Positions 28,662-37,377 of a DNA stretch of 64,000 nt are shown here, in pieces. The stretch is from NCBI RefSeq assembly GCF_030161635.1, contig NZ_BSUO01000001.1, forward strand, positions 62,001-126,000, written 5' to 3'. The stretch comes from Mobilicoccus caccae (lineage in GTDB: Bacteria > Actinomycetota > Actinomycetes > Actinomycetales > Dermatophilaceae). A program made the translations under genes and the position numbers. Numbering within the stretch: position 1 is the first letter of the stretch; each line of letters opens with the position of its first letter. The notes under the pieces are model-generated. The model saw only the letters and a program-made list of their open reading frames with translations. It made no database searches and was not told the DNA's origin.

Positions 28662-30016
28662 TCAGGCGGTCTCGTCGTTCAGCACCCGGCCACGGGTCTC
28701 GGGGAGGGTGAGGACGGTGATGGCGCTCACCAGCAGGAGGGCCATGACGTAGTAGGAGAAGGCCTGGGGTCCGTAGGCCCGGGTGAGGTAGGTCTGCAGG
28801 TACAGGCTGGTTCCACCGAAGATCGCGATGGCGATCGAGAGCGGAAGGGCCACGCCGATGGTGCGGATCCGGGTGGGGAAGATCTCGCACATGATCGCAG
28901 GCGAGATGGCGCACGGCGCGGCGACGAAGACCTGGGCGATCGTCATCGCGAGGAAGAGGCGGACCGGGTCGCCGTCGATCATCGCCGACAGGGGCAGGCA
29001 CAGCGCGAACAACCCCACGATGCCGATGAGCATGACCGGCTTGCGGCCGATGCGGTCGGACAGGATGCCCCACAGCGGGAGCCACACGAGGAACAGCGTG
29101 TTGGCGGCGACGCTCGCGATGAGCGTGGCGGTCGGGTCGGCCTTGAGGACGGCGATGGAGTACCCGGCGGCGGCCACGACCCAGAGGTAGTAGGAGACGG
29201 TGAGCCCGACGGTCATGCCGATCACCTGGAAGGCCGAGCGGCGGTGCACCCACATCTCACGGACCAGGCTGGGACGCTCGCGGGCGATGACGGCCTCGGT
29301 GCGCTCGAACTCCTCGGTCTCGCTCATGCGCGAGCGCATGTAGAGCGCGAACAACCCGCCCACGGCGCCGATGGCGAAGGCGATGCGCCAACCCCACGTG
29401 CTCATGTCGGCCTGGCCGAGCACGGCGGACAGGATCGTGGCGAGGACCAGGCCGAAGTTCGCGCCGATGGTGCCGGAGAAGTAGATCAGCGTCGACCAGA
29501 GGCCGCGTCGCTCCGGCGGGGCCGCCTCGGCGAGGTAGGCCTGCGCCGCCGGCTGCTCGCCGCCGTGGGCCAGGCCCTGCAGCACGCGGGCGACGAACAA
29601 CACGACGTAGGCGAGGACGCCGACCATCACGTACGGCGGGGCGACGGCGATGATGAGGCTGGCGAACGAGCCCAGCGCCACGGTCATCGCCAGGGCGCGC
29701 TTGCGGCCGAGCCGGTCGGAGACCCGCCCGAACATCAGCCCGCCGAGGGGCCGTGCGACGAAGCCCACGGCGAACACCGCGAGGGTCGACAGGAACGCCG
29801 ACACGGGTCGGTGGAGACGAAGAAGCTGGCCGCGAAGAACGGGGCGAAGCTGGAGTAGATGCTCCAGTCGAACCATTCGATGGCGTTGCCGATGCCGGTG
29901 CCCACCAGGGTGCGGCGGGTGGAGGTCGGCGGGGTCGCCGTCGAGGACGACGCGGTGGGGTGGGCCGTTGGAGCGGGGCCGGTGGTGGCGGGCGGGGTCG
30001 CGGGGGTCGCGGACAT
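28662..30016 (-). pseudogene. MFS transporter, metabolite:H+ symporter type, single frameshift
   Basis: With one C restored in the run near 29806 (STDP|VSAFLSTLAVFAVG) the gene encodes 451 aa with 12 membrane segments. The start GTGIGNAIEWFDWSIYSSFAPFFA and RPLGGLMFGRVSDRLGRKRAL are MHS-family features (as in ProP, KgtP, ShiA), transporters of amino acids, betaines or carboxylates with protons. ATG 30016 has GAGGA upstream, and the first 45 residues are a Pro/Thr-rich cytoplasmic tail. It is upstream of rocD on the same strand and divergent from a Lrp-type regulator, suggesting regulated uptake of an amino acid; substrate not known. Confidence 0.8.
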
Positions 30017-30526
30017 GGGACTTCCTCGGGTGAGGTGGGATCGGAAGACGAGCACTACGAAGGGCGCTCGGGAGAGTCGAGGTGCCGGACGCGGCGACGC
30101 GCTCGGGTGACGGGCACGCCGAGGTGCCCGGGTGGTGCGGGGTGAAAGGAGTCAGGGGTGCAGGCTCGCCCAGGCGAGCATCTGCAGCGGCCGATGGTGG
30201 GCGCGGTGTGGTCGGCGTACCCATCGGCAGAGCTCGTCGTGACGCGGCGGCCGGGAAGGAGATCATCGGTGGTGGTCCTCGCCGGATCCGCGTCGTCCGT
30301 CAGTGTGAGGACGCGGCCACGGGCATCACGCTGATCTGTCGAATCCCGTCGAATCGGACACCACCGCGCTCGATCCGTTCATGAAAGGCTCGAACTATCG
30401 TTGATCCGTGCACTCACCGCCTGGGCAGGTGGCGGAGGGGAGCCGGTGAGGTGACGTCCGAGTGCCGCCATCGAGGCGGAGGAGAACCCGGGAGAACCCG
30501 CGAGAGCCCAGGAGAAGGGGAGACAG
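30017..30526. other. 510-bp gap between divergent transporter and Lrp-like regulator
   Basis: No coding region is supported here; a 100-codon open frame in this stretch has no recognisable content. The part nearest the regulator (about 30380-30410) is slightly richer in A+T and includes AACTATCGTTGATC, a plausible regulator-binding or promoter region. Otherwise I see nothing specific. Confidence 0.4.
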
Positions 30527-31635
30527 GTGCAGCAGAAGCTCGACGAGATCGACCTGCAGTTGGTGCACCTGTTGCAGATCGCACCCCGGGCGTCCTGGGC
30601 GGGTCTGGCTCCGATCCTGGGGCTGTCGCCCTCGGCGCTCGCGGCCCGCTGGCGGCGGCTCGAGAGGTCGGGCACGGCCTGGTTGACCGTCCACGCCGAC
30701 CAGGCGGTGACCGGTCACGTCAGCGCGATCGTGCGCGTCGAGTGCCGTCCCGGAACCCGTGCCGCGGTGCGCGAGGCGTGCATCGACGACCCCCGGATCG
30801 TCGGCATCGACGAGGCGTCCAGCGGCAGCGAGTTGTTGTTGACGACCATGGTGAGCGACCTGCACGAGCTCTCCGACCACCTCGACGACGTCGAGTCGTG
30901 GTCCGGCGTGCGGCGGCTGCGGGCCTCCGTCGTGCACGACGTGTTGCGTGCCGGCAGCAACTGGCGCCTCGGTCATCTCGACGCCGAGCAGACCGCGGCC
31001 GCGGCCGCGCTGTCGCGCATCCCGTCGACGCCGGTCGTGACCTCGCCGCTGGCGGCCCCGCCGCACGCGACCCCAGCCGGGGGAGCACCGACAGGGTCGA
31101 TGCCCCTGCTCATGCCGCCGATGCCACCCGACGCCGGCGCGTTGGCGGCGCTCCTGACCCGGGACGCCCGCATGCCGATCGCCGATCTCGCCCGCGGGCT
31201 GGGAGGGGAGCCACCCCGGCCACGACCCGCCGCCACCTCGACCGGCTCGTGGCCTCCGGCGCACTGGCCTTCCGGTGCGACCTCGCGCACGACGCGGCCG
31301 ACTGGCCCGTGACCTCCGCGTGGTTCGTGCGGGTGCCCCCGGCCGAGTTGACCCGCACCATCGCGCTGCTCTCCTCACTCACCCAGTCGCGCCTCCTGTT
31401 GGGGATCACGGGTGAGGTGAACCTCGTGTTCTCGGTGTTCGGGCGGTCGGTCGCCGGGGTGTCCGCCTTCGCGGAGGCCCTCGGTCGAAGGCTGCCGTGG
31501 CTCGAGCAGGTCGAGTCGATGCTCCTGCTGCGCTCGGTCAAGCGGATGGGGTGGGTGCTCGACGACCGCGCCCGACGCACCGATCGCCTGGTCGTGCCCA
31601 CCGTGGTGGAACGTCTGGGCCGGGTGTCGGGGTAA
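30527..31635 (+). pseudogene. Lrp/AsnC regulator with two fused half-modules, single frameshift
   Basis: 369 codons once one G is restored near 31203 (ARGLGG then ATPATTRRHLDRLVASG). The first module has an HTH, DEIDLQLVHLLQIAPRASWAGLAPILGLS, and a RAM-like domain. After a Pro/Ala linker a second HTH (LAALLTRDARMPIADLARGL) and second effector domain follow. Two-module Lrp proteins are common in actinobacteria and usually bind amino acids. GTG 30527 follows GGGGAG. Divergent placement suggests it controls the MHS transporter and perhaps rocD. Confidence 0.75.
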
Positions 31636-31678
31636 TGGCGCCTGGGAAAAGCACGTGACCGGGCGCGATCTGCGCTGC

Positions 31679-31684
31679 TACCGT
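31679..31684 (+). promoter_or_regulatory. -10 box of a leaderless transcript ahead of the ABC-F gene
   Basis: TACCGT ends 7 nt before ATG 31692, the same spacing as for the real genes in this window. It should start transcription at the tiny ORF upstream of the ABC-F gene. Confidence 0.5.
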
Positions 31685-31691
31685 CGCCGAC

Positions 31692-31712
31692 ATGGGTTCG
31701 TTGTTTCTCTAG
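31692..31712 (+). CDS. Six-codon leaderless ORF (MGSLFL) upstream of ABC-F gene
   Basis: ATG 31692 follows a TANNNT box by 7 nt and runs six codons, MGSLFL, to a TAG that overlaps the first bases of the hairpin element. Short leader peptides that sense ribosome stalling precede several antibiotic-resistance ABC-F genes, which is the reason for listing it. It could equally be the stub of a gene cut by insertion of the element. No translation evidence exists. Confidence 0.3.
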   Translation: MGSLFL

Positions 31713-31870
31713 GTGTCTGCTGAAGAATCCCGTCGGCGTCCGCGCCGCTGCCCCGATCTGGCTGCGTTGTCGGCACTCGACGTAGCCCGCTACGCCTTCG
31801 CACCTCCGCCTTGCCAGATCGACGCAGCGACACGCCCGCTGATCGACGGGATTCTTCAGCAGACACCTAG
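31709..31870. mobile_element. 162-bp MITE-like hairpin with 27-bp perfect terminal inverted repeats and CTAG ends
   Basis: The arms 31709-31735 and 31844-31870 are perfectly complementary and begin and end with CTAG. The centre is a hairpin, CGTAGC-CC-GCTACG, near 31783-31796, and CCAGATC/GATCTGG recurs in the flanks, so nearly the whole element can fold on itself. It has no transposase. CTAG fits the YTAR duplication of IS5-family elements, so a MITE mobilised by such an IS is the best guess. The assignment is from structure only. Confidence 0.6.
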
Positions 31871-31981
31871 GACAGGACGTCGCGTCGAGTTCGCTCCGTG
31901 GCGAGTCCTCCAGCGCGTTCGGCGGCACGGTGCTCCCCGAGCGCGAGTGTCTATCCCGCATTCGTATGGAGAAGCCTTCCC

Positions 31982-33724
31982 ATGACCCGTCCTTCATCCC
32001 TGCCCCGAGCCCACCGTGTCTGCGAGATCCGCGGGGCGACGGTCCGCTACGCCGACCACATCGTCCTGCGTGAGGTCGACCTCGTCGTCGGCCCCAGCGA
32101 GCGCGTCGCCGTCGTCGGCGACAACGGCTCGGGCAAGTCCACCCTCCTTCGTGCCGTGGCGGGTGCCGTGCCGCTGGCGGCGGGCGATCGGCGCGTCGAA
32201 CTCCCCGACGGTCTCGTGCTCGCCGAGCAGAACCCGCTCTTCGAGCCCGGCGCGAGCGTCGCCGACGCCCTCGACGTGCTGCTCGTCGATCTGCGGCGTC
32301 TCGAGTCCGACGTGCAGGAGGCCGCGGACGCGGTGGCCCGCGGCGCGTCGGACGACCGGTCCGACGAGGCCGCGCCGCACGACCCGGACGCCCAGCCCGG
32401 AGAGGCCGCGCTGCTCGCCCGACTGTCCAGCGCGATGGACCGGTTCGAGGCGCGCGACGGGTACGGCCTGGATCAGCGCCTCGACTCCGGACTCGACCAA
32501 CTCGGACTCGGCGGCCTCGACCGCACCCGCTCCGTCGCGGAGTTGTCCGGTGGTGAACGGGCGCGCCTCGCGCTCGCGGCGGCGCTGGTCTCGCAGGCCG
32601 AGTTGCTGCTGCTGGACGAGCCCACGAACGACCTCGACGACGCCGGGATCGCCTGGCTGGAGGATCGGGTCGCCGCCCACCGCGGCGCGATCGTCGTCGT
32701 CACCCACGACCGCGCGTTCCTCGACCGGTTCGCCACCGACATCGTCTGCGTGCAGGACGCCGGCCTACGCCGGTACGGCGACGGGTACGACGGCTACCTC
32801 ACCGCCCGGGCCGCCGAGAGGCGCCGGCTCGCCACCGAGTACGCCGCCTGGCGCGCCGACGTCGAGCGCAACGAGGCCCTCATCGAGGCCACTTCCTTTC
32901 GCGCGGCAGCGATCCCGCGCAAACAGGAGAAGGCGGCCTTCGGGCATGGATCCTTCCGGCTGCGCAGCCGCGATCACGGCGCGTCGAGCCGGATCAAGAT
33001 CGCCAAGGAACGAGTGCGGAGGTTGACCGATGACCCCGCGCCCCGGCCGGCCGACCCGCTGCGGTTCACGGCCGGCTTCGCGCCACACGTTCGCGACCGC
33101 GACACCGACGCACCGCTGATCCGCGCCGAGGGCGTACGTCTGGGCGCGACGGCCGGGCCGCGCCTGCGGCTCGACTCCCTGACGCTGGAGGTGGGGGAGC
33201 GGTGGCTCGTCACCGGCACCAACGGGGCGGGCAAGACGACCCTCCTGCGGGTGCTGGCGGGCGAACTCACGCCGCAGTCCGGGACCCTCGAGCGTCGTGA
33301 GGGCCTGCGCGTCGCGTGGCTGCGCCAGGATCTGTCCGCGGGGTCGGCGCGCTCACTCCTGCACACCTACGCGCAGGCCCTCGACGTCTACCCCGAGGAC
33401 GCCGCCGAACCCCTGCTCGCGCTCGGGTTGTTCGGGGCCGAGGACCTCGAGCGGCCGGTATCGCTGCTGTCGGTCGGTCAGCGTCGGCGTCTCGAACTGG
33501 CTGTCGCCCTCACCGGCGTCAGCGACGTGCTCCTGCTCGACGAGCCGACCAATCACCTGGCACCCGAACTCGTGGAACAACTGGAGGACGCTCTCGAGGG
33601 GTATCCGGGAACCGTCGTCACGGTCACCCACGACCGCCGGTGGCGCGACCGGGCTCAGGCGGGAGGGCACCTGCGCCGGCTCCACGTCTCCCCGGAGGGT
33701 CGGGTGACGCGGGTCGAGGCGTGA
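31982..33724 (+). CDS. ABC-F family ATPase (possible ribosome protection factor)
   Basis: 580 aa with two ABC domains and no membrane segments. Walker A motifs are GDNGSGKS and GTNGAGKT. Signature motifs are ELSGGERARLALA and LLSVGQRRRLELA (second one altered). Walker B motifs are LLLDEPTNDLD and LLLDEPTNHLA, each followed by THDR. The interdomain linker, about residues 270-350, is long and basic (RAAAIPRKQEKAAFGHG, RIKIAKERVRR), as in resistance-type ABC-F proteins that dislodge antibiotics from the ribosome. GGAGAAG precedes ATG 31982. The promoter-leader-hairpin arrangement upstream suggests regulated expression. Confidence 0.85.
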   Translation: MTRPSSLPRAHRVCEIRGATVRYADHIVLREVDLVVGPSERVAVVGDNGSGKSTLLRAVAGAVPLAAGDRRVELPDGLVLAEQNPLFEPGASVADALDVLLVDLRRLESDVQEAADAVARGASDDRSDEAAPHDPDAQPGEAALLARLSSAMDRFEARDGYGLDQRLDSGLDQLGLGGLDRTRSVAELSGGERARLALAAALVSQAELLLLDEPTNDLDDAGIAWLEDRVAAHRGAIVVVTHDRAFLDRFATDIVCVQDAGLRRYGDGYDGYLTARAAERRRLATEYAAWRADVERNEALIEATSFRAAAIPRKQEKAAFGHGSFRLRSRDHGASSRIKIAKERVRRLTDDPAPRPADPLRFTAGFAPHVRDRDTDAPLIRAEGVRLGATAGPRLRLDSLTLEVGERWLVTGTNGAGKTTLLRVLAGELTPQSGTLERREGLRVAWLRQDLSAGSARSLLHTYAQALDVYPEDAAEPLLALGLFGAEDLERPVSLLSVGQRRRLELAVALTGVSDVLLLDEPTNHLAPELVEQLEDALEGYPGTVVTVTHDRRWRDRAQAGGHLRRLHVSPEGRVTRVEA

Positions 33725-33861
33725 CCCTTCCGGCTGCGCAGGTGGGCCTGGAGTGGTCGCGCGGCGGGCAACCTTTCTAGAGTGGCCACGTCAGCGCGGA
33801 CCGTGATCCGTCCGGTTCCGCGAGCAACGTGGCGTCCACGACGCCAGGACGAGGAGTCTCC

Positions 33862-34329
33862 ATGCATCCGACGCACATCCCGCTCCGTCTCGCCACCGGG
33901 GCCTTCATCCTCAACTCGGGCCTCGGCAAGCTGGACGCCGACGAGGGGACCGCGCAGTACCTGCACGGCGCGGCCTCGGGCGCCTACCCGTTCCTCGCCG
34001 ACATGAAGCCCAAGGACTTCACCCAGTTGCTCGCGTTCGGCGAGATCGCCGTCGGCGGCGCCCTGCTCGCCCCCATGGTGTCCTCGCGGGTCGCGGGCGC
34101 GGCGCTCACGGGCTTCGGCGCCGGTCTGGTCGGCCTCTACCTGCGCACCCCCGGCATGACCGAGGACGACGGCATCCGCCCCACCCAGGAGGGCACCGCC
34201 GTCGCCAAGGACATCTGGCTCGTCGCCGCGGGCATCACGCTCATGACGCAGAGCGCGCTGGCCGGCGTGAAGTCGGGGGCCAAGGCGCTGCGCAAGAACG
34301 CGCGCAACGCGCTTCCGTTCACCGACTGA
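33862..34329 (+). CDS. DoxX-like membrane protein
   Basis: 155 aa with four hydrophobic stretches. The start HIPLRLATGAFILNSGLGKL is typical of DoxX/SURF4-like proteins in actinobacteria. A polar segment, RTPGMTEDDGIRPTQEGTAVAKDIW, precedes the last helix, and a basic C-terminal tail (KSGAKALRKNARNALP) follows. Role unknown; relatives are linked to redox or thiol stress. ATG 33862 is set by GAGGAG eight bases upstream. A strong hairpin follows the stop. Confidence 0.75.
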   Translation: MHPTHIPLRLATGAFILNSGLGKLDADEGTAQYLHGAASGAYPFLADMKPKDFTQLLAFGEIAVGGALLAPMVSSRVAGAALTGFGAGLVGLYLRTPGMTEDDGIRPTQEGTAVAKDIWLVAAGITLMTQSALAGVKSGAKALRKNARNALPFTD

Positions 34330-34342
34330 CCCACCGCACCTC

Positions 34343-34389
34343 CGAGCACCCGGTTCGGCGTCCACGCGGACGCGCGGGCCGGGTGCTCG
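34343..34389 (+). terminator. Rho-independent-like hairpin after the DoxX-like gene
   Basis: CGAGCACCCGG pairs with CCGGGTGCTCG, and inside it CGTCC pairs with GGACG. It starts 14 nt after the stop at 34329. There is no U-run, as is common in high-GC actinobacteria. Confidence 0.6.
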
Positions 34390-34585
34390 CGCGTCCGTCC
34401 CACCCCCGAAAAACCCGGACGGCCTGCCGTCGGTCACGGCTACCCTGGTGTTCGCCCGCCCTTCGTCGGCGTCGACGTGCGTGGCATCGACGCCACCCCC
34501 ACTCCCCGGCTCGCGCCCACCGGCGCGATCCCCATGCCGTCAGGACCGACCGTCCCGATGACAGGCGAAAGAGAAGGACCCGTCC

Positions 34586-36139
34586 ATGACCAGCGCCGCC
34601 CCGACGACGCACACCCACGCCGAGTCCACCGACCCCCACACCACGAGGACCCTGCGCGTCCTCACCGTCGCGACGTTCATCGTCATCCTCAACGAGACGA
34701 TCATGGTCAACGCGTTGCCCGTGCTCATGGACGCCCTGTCCATCGACGCCCGCGCCGCGCAATGGCTCTCGACTGGCTTCATGCTGACGATGGCGATCGT
34801 CATCCCGACGACCGGCTGGTTCCTCCAGCGCGTCGGTCGTCGCACGGCCTTCATCGTGGCGATGTCGTGCTTCTCGGCGGGCACACTGCTCGCGGCGCTC
34901 GCCCCCTCTTTTCAGTGGCTGCTGCTCGGACGGGTCATCCAAGCCTCCGGCACCGCGGTGATGATGCCGCTGCTCATGTCGAGCGTGCTCGCGCTCGTGC
35001 CGATGAGCCACCGCGGCCGCGTCATGGGCAACGTGTCCCTCGCGATCTCCGTGGCACCGGCCATGGGGCCTGCGATCTCCGGGGTGATCCTCGGGTTCGC
35101 CTCGTGGCGCTGGCTGTTCGGAGTCGTGCTGCCGATCGCCGTGCTCATCGGTGTGATGGGCGCGCGGATGCTGCGCGCGCCCGTCCTCATGGCGACCGAC
35201 GTCGAGATCGGTGACGGCGCGACCGCCGATGACGATGAGGGCGCGGCACCCGCCGGGGCCCTCGACATCCCCAGCGTCCTGCTGACCGTCGTCGGGTTCG
35301 GCGGTCTGGTCTATGGCCTCAGCCACATCGGCGGGGAGGGCGAGGCCACCGGCACGGCCGGCAGCGAGGCCGCCGGATTCCTGCTCGGACTCCCCATGAT
35401 CGCGCTCGTCGTCGGCATCGTCGGGGTCGCGCTGTTCGCGTGGCGGCAGATCCGGTTGCAGCGCCGTACCACCCCGCTGCTCGACCTGCGGGTGCTGCGC
35501 CACGGCGCGTACCTGCTGTCGGTGTCGGTGATGGCCCTCGCGTTCATGGGGCTCATGGGCGCGATGATCATGCTGCCGATGTACTTCCAGGAGGTCCGCG
35601 GCATGTCGACCCTCGAGGCCGGCCTCATGCTCATGCCGGGCGGCTTGATCATGGGTGTCCTCGGCCCGGTCGTCGGCCGCCTCTACGACCGGCTCGGACC
35701 GGCGCGCCTGGTGATCCCCGGTTCCGTCGCGCTCGCCTGCGGCCTGGGTCTGCTCGCGTGGTCGACGACGCACGGTCCGTGGTGGCTGTTCCTCGTGCTG
35801 CACATCGGCATGAGCGTGGCGCTCGCGTTCATCTTCACGCCGGTCTTCACCGCCGGTCTGTCCGCGTTGCCGTCGCACCTGTACGGACACGGCAGCGCCC
35901 TGCTCGGCACGTTGCAGCAGGTCGCGGCCGCTGCCGGCACGGCCCTGGTCATCACGGTGATGTCGGTGCGGACCGCCACGCTCGTGGCCGCCGGCGGGTC
36001 TCCGGCCGCATCGCTCGGCGGCGGTGTCCAGAGCGGGCTCGTCGTCGCCACCGTGCTCGCGGTGATGGTCGCGGCCCTGTCGTTCCTGTTCCTGCGGGTG
36101 CAGGTCACGGAGTCCGATCGCCCCGTCGTCGGGCACTGA
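34586..36139 (+). CDS. DHA2-family MFS multidrug exporter
   Basis: 517 aa with 14 predicted membrane segments, the EmrB/QacA layout. VILNETIMVNALPVLMDAL is the TM1 motif D1 region, QWLSTGFMLTMAIVIPTTGWFLQRVGRRTAF covers motif A, and SLAISVAPAMGPAISGVILGFASWRWLF is the antiporter motif C. A 30-residue acidic cytoplasmic loop lies near residues 210-235. It should expel lipophilic or cationic compounds using the proton gradient. There is no adjacent regulator. It follows the ABC-F and DoxX-like genes on the same strand but behind a terminator. Confidence 0.88.
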   Translation: MTSAAPTTHTHAESTDPHTTRTLRVLTVATFIVILNETIMVNALPVLMDALSIDARAAQWLSTGFMLTMAIVIPTTGWFLQRVGRRTAFIVAMSCFSAGTLLAALAPSFQWLLLGRVIQASGTAVMMPLLMSSVLALVPMSHRGRVMGNVSLAISVAPAMGPAISGVILGFASWRWLFGVVLPIAVLIGVMGARMLRAPVLMATDVEIGDGATADDDEGAAPAGALDIPSVLLTVVGFGGLVYGLSHIGGEGEATGTAGSEAAGFLLGLPMIALVVGIVGVALFAWRQIRLQRRTTPLLDLRVLRHGAYLLSVSVMALAFMGLMGAMIMLPMYFQEVRGMSTLEAGLMLMPGGLIMGVLGPVVGRLYDRLGPARLVIPGSVALACGLGLLAWSTTHGPWWLFLVLHIGMSVALAFIFTPVFTAGLSALPSHLYGHGSALLGTLQQVAAAAGTALVITVMSVRTATLVAAGGSPAASLGGGVQSGLVVATVLAVMVAALSFLFLRVQVTESDRPVVGH

Positions 36140-36158
36140 CGACGGGCACCGACGTCGG

Positions 36159-36172
36159 GCGAGGCCCCTCGC
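36159..36172. terminator. Small hairpin between convergent genes
   Basis: GCGAGG-CC-CCTCGC lies between the DHA2 exporter stop and the DUF2200 stop. A weak candidate bidirectional terminator. Confidence 0.3.
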
Positions 36173-36175
36173 GGG

Positions 36176-36532
36176 TCAGCCGTCGCCGCGCAGGATCGAC
36201 GTCATCTTCTTGCCGCGCGCGAGCTCGTCGACGAGCTTGTCCATGTACCGGATCTTCTGCATGAGCGGGTCGTCGATCTCCTCGACGCGGTGTCCGCAGA
36301 TGACGCCGGTGATGAGCGCGGCGTTCGGGTTCATCGCCGGCGCGTCCTCGAAGAACGTCTCGAGGGCGACCTTGCTCTCGATCGCCTCGGTCAGTCCGGC
36401 GGCGTCGTAGCCGGTCAGCCACGAGATCACCGTGACCAGGTCCTCCTCGCTGTGGCCCTTGCGCTCCACCTTGGTGACGTAGTGCGGGTAGATGTCGGCG
36501 AACGCGGTGGTGAAGATGCGGTGCTCGGCCAT
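36176..36532 (-). CDS. DUF2200 domain-containing protein
   Basis: 118 aa. The whole protein matches the DUF2200 pattern: HRIFTTAFADIYPHYVTKVERKGH, VISWLTGYDAAGL, FFEDAPAMNPNAALITGVICGHRVEEIDDPLMQKIRYMDKLVDELARGK. The family is small, soluble and of unknown function, widely spread by transfer. ATG 36532 begins at MAEHRIF, the conserved start; the 25 upstream codons are not part of the family. Confidence 0.9.
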   Translation of the reverse strand: MAEHRIFTTAFADIYPHYVTKVERKGHSEEDLVTVISWLTGYDAAGLTEAIESKVALETFFEDAPAMNPNAALITGVICGHRVEEIDDPLMQKIRYMDKLVDELARGKKMTSILRGDG

Positions 36533-36647
36533 GTGTCGATCCTGTCCTGAGGCGGTGGATGCCGTCCTCCACGATGTCATCGTCGGCGCCGGCCCGCGGC
36601 GCGGCACGCCTGTCTCGTGGCGCCCCCTCCCGGAGGCCGTGCTGACC

Positions 36648-36653
36648 TACGGT
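36648..36653 (+). promoter_or_regulatory. -10 box of leaderless DUF1345 gene
   Basis: TACGGT ends 7 nt before GTG 36661, which it identifies as the start. Confidence 0.5.
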
Positions 36654-36660
36654 TGAGCGC

Positions 36661-37365
36661 GTGAGACGACGAATGGCGGCGATGACGAGCGCCCACTGGT
36701 GGTTGGCGGAGGAGCGGCGGGCCTACGGGTCGGTGACCTTCGGGTTTCTCGCCACCCTGCCGCTGGCCGTCCGGGCGGCGGGGAACATGGGCCAGGCCAC
36801 GTATCTCGGGTACGCCCTGGTGCTGCTCGCCACGTACCTCACCGCCTACGTGCTGCTGAGCTTCTTCGTGTTCGCCCGGGTCCCGGCGCACGAGTGTCGG
36901 GAGTGGGCGCGCTCGACCGAGCCGGGCACCCGCATCGAGCGGTTCGTCCTCGGCACCCAACCCGGGGCGGGGATGGCCACCGGACTCTCGGCGGTCTCAC
37001 TGCTCGCCGTCGTCCTCGGGCGGACCTCCGACCTGTGGAGTGCGTTGGGCGTGTCGAACATCGTCGGGATCGTCGTGGTCGTCACCCTCCTGGTCACCTC
37101 GTGGTTCTCGGTCGTCGTCACGTACGCAGTCGAGTACATGTGCCGCGACCAGCGTGAACCCGGCGTGCAACTGTCGTTTCCCGGGGGTGAGGAGTTGGGG
37201 TGGATGGACTACCCGTACTTCTCGTTCGGGGTCTCCACGACGTTCGGGACGACCGACGTCGATGTGCGCAAGACGACGATGCGCCGCACGGTCACCGGGC
37301 ACGGCGTCATCGCGTTCGTCTTCAACACGGTCATCCTCGCCGTCGCCATCGGGGCGCTCATCTGA
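36661..37365 (+). CDS. DUF1345 multi-pass membrane protein
   Basis: 234 aa with about six hydrophobic segments. The diagnostic C-terminal block is DYPYFSFGVSTTFGTTDVDVRKTTMRRTVTGH, followed by GVIAFVFNTVILAVAIGALI; the family conserves the 'YFSF..G.TFq.sDv.v' and 'FNTvIlAl' parts. Function is unknown. GTG 36661 is chosen from the leaderless promoter. Convergent with the GNAT-NUDIX gene, 12 bp apart. Confidence 0.85.
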   Translation: MRRRMAAMTSAHWWLAEERRAYGSVTFGFLATLPLAVRAAGNMGQATYLGYALVLLATYLTAYVLLSFFVFARVPAHECREWARSTEPGTRIERFVLGTQPGAGMATGLSAVSLLAVVLGRTSDLWSALGVSNIVGIVVVVTLLVTSWFSVVVTYAVEYMCRDQREPGVQLSFPGGEELGWMDYPYFSFGVSTTFGTTDVDVRKTTMRRTVTGHGVIAFVFNTVILAVAIGALI

Positions 37366-37377
37366 GATCGGGGCGTC

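Noticed and set aside
30082..30384. 100-codon open frame in the gap before the Lrp gene
   Set aside because: No recognisable domain, Gly/Arg-rich composition and no ribosome site; the region is more likely regulatory.
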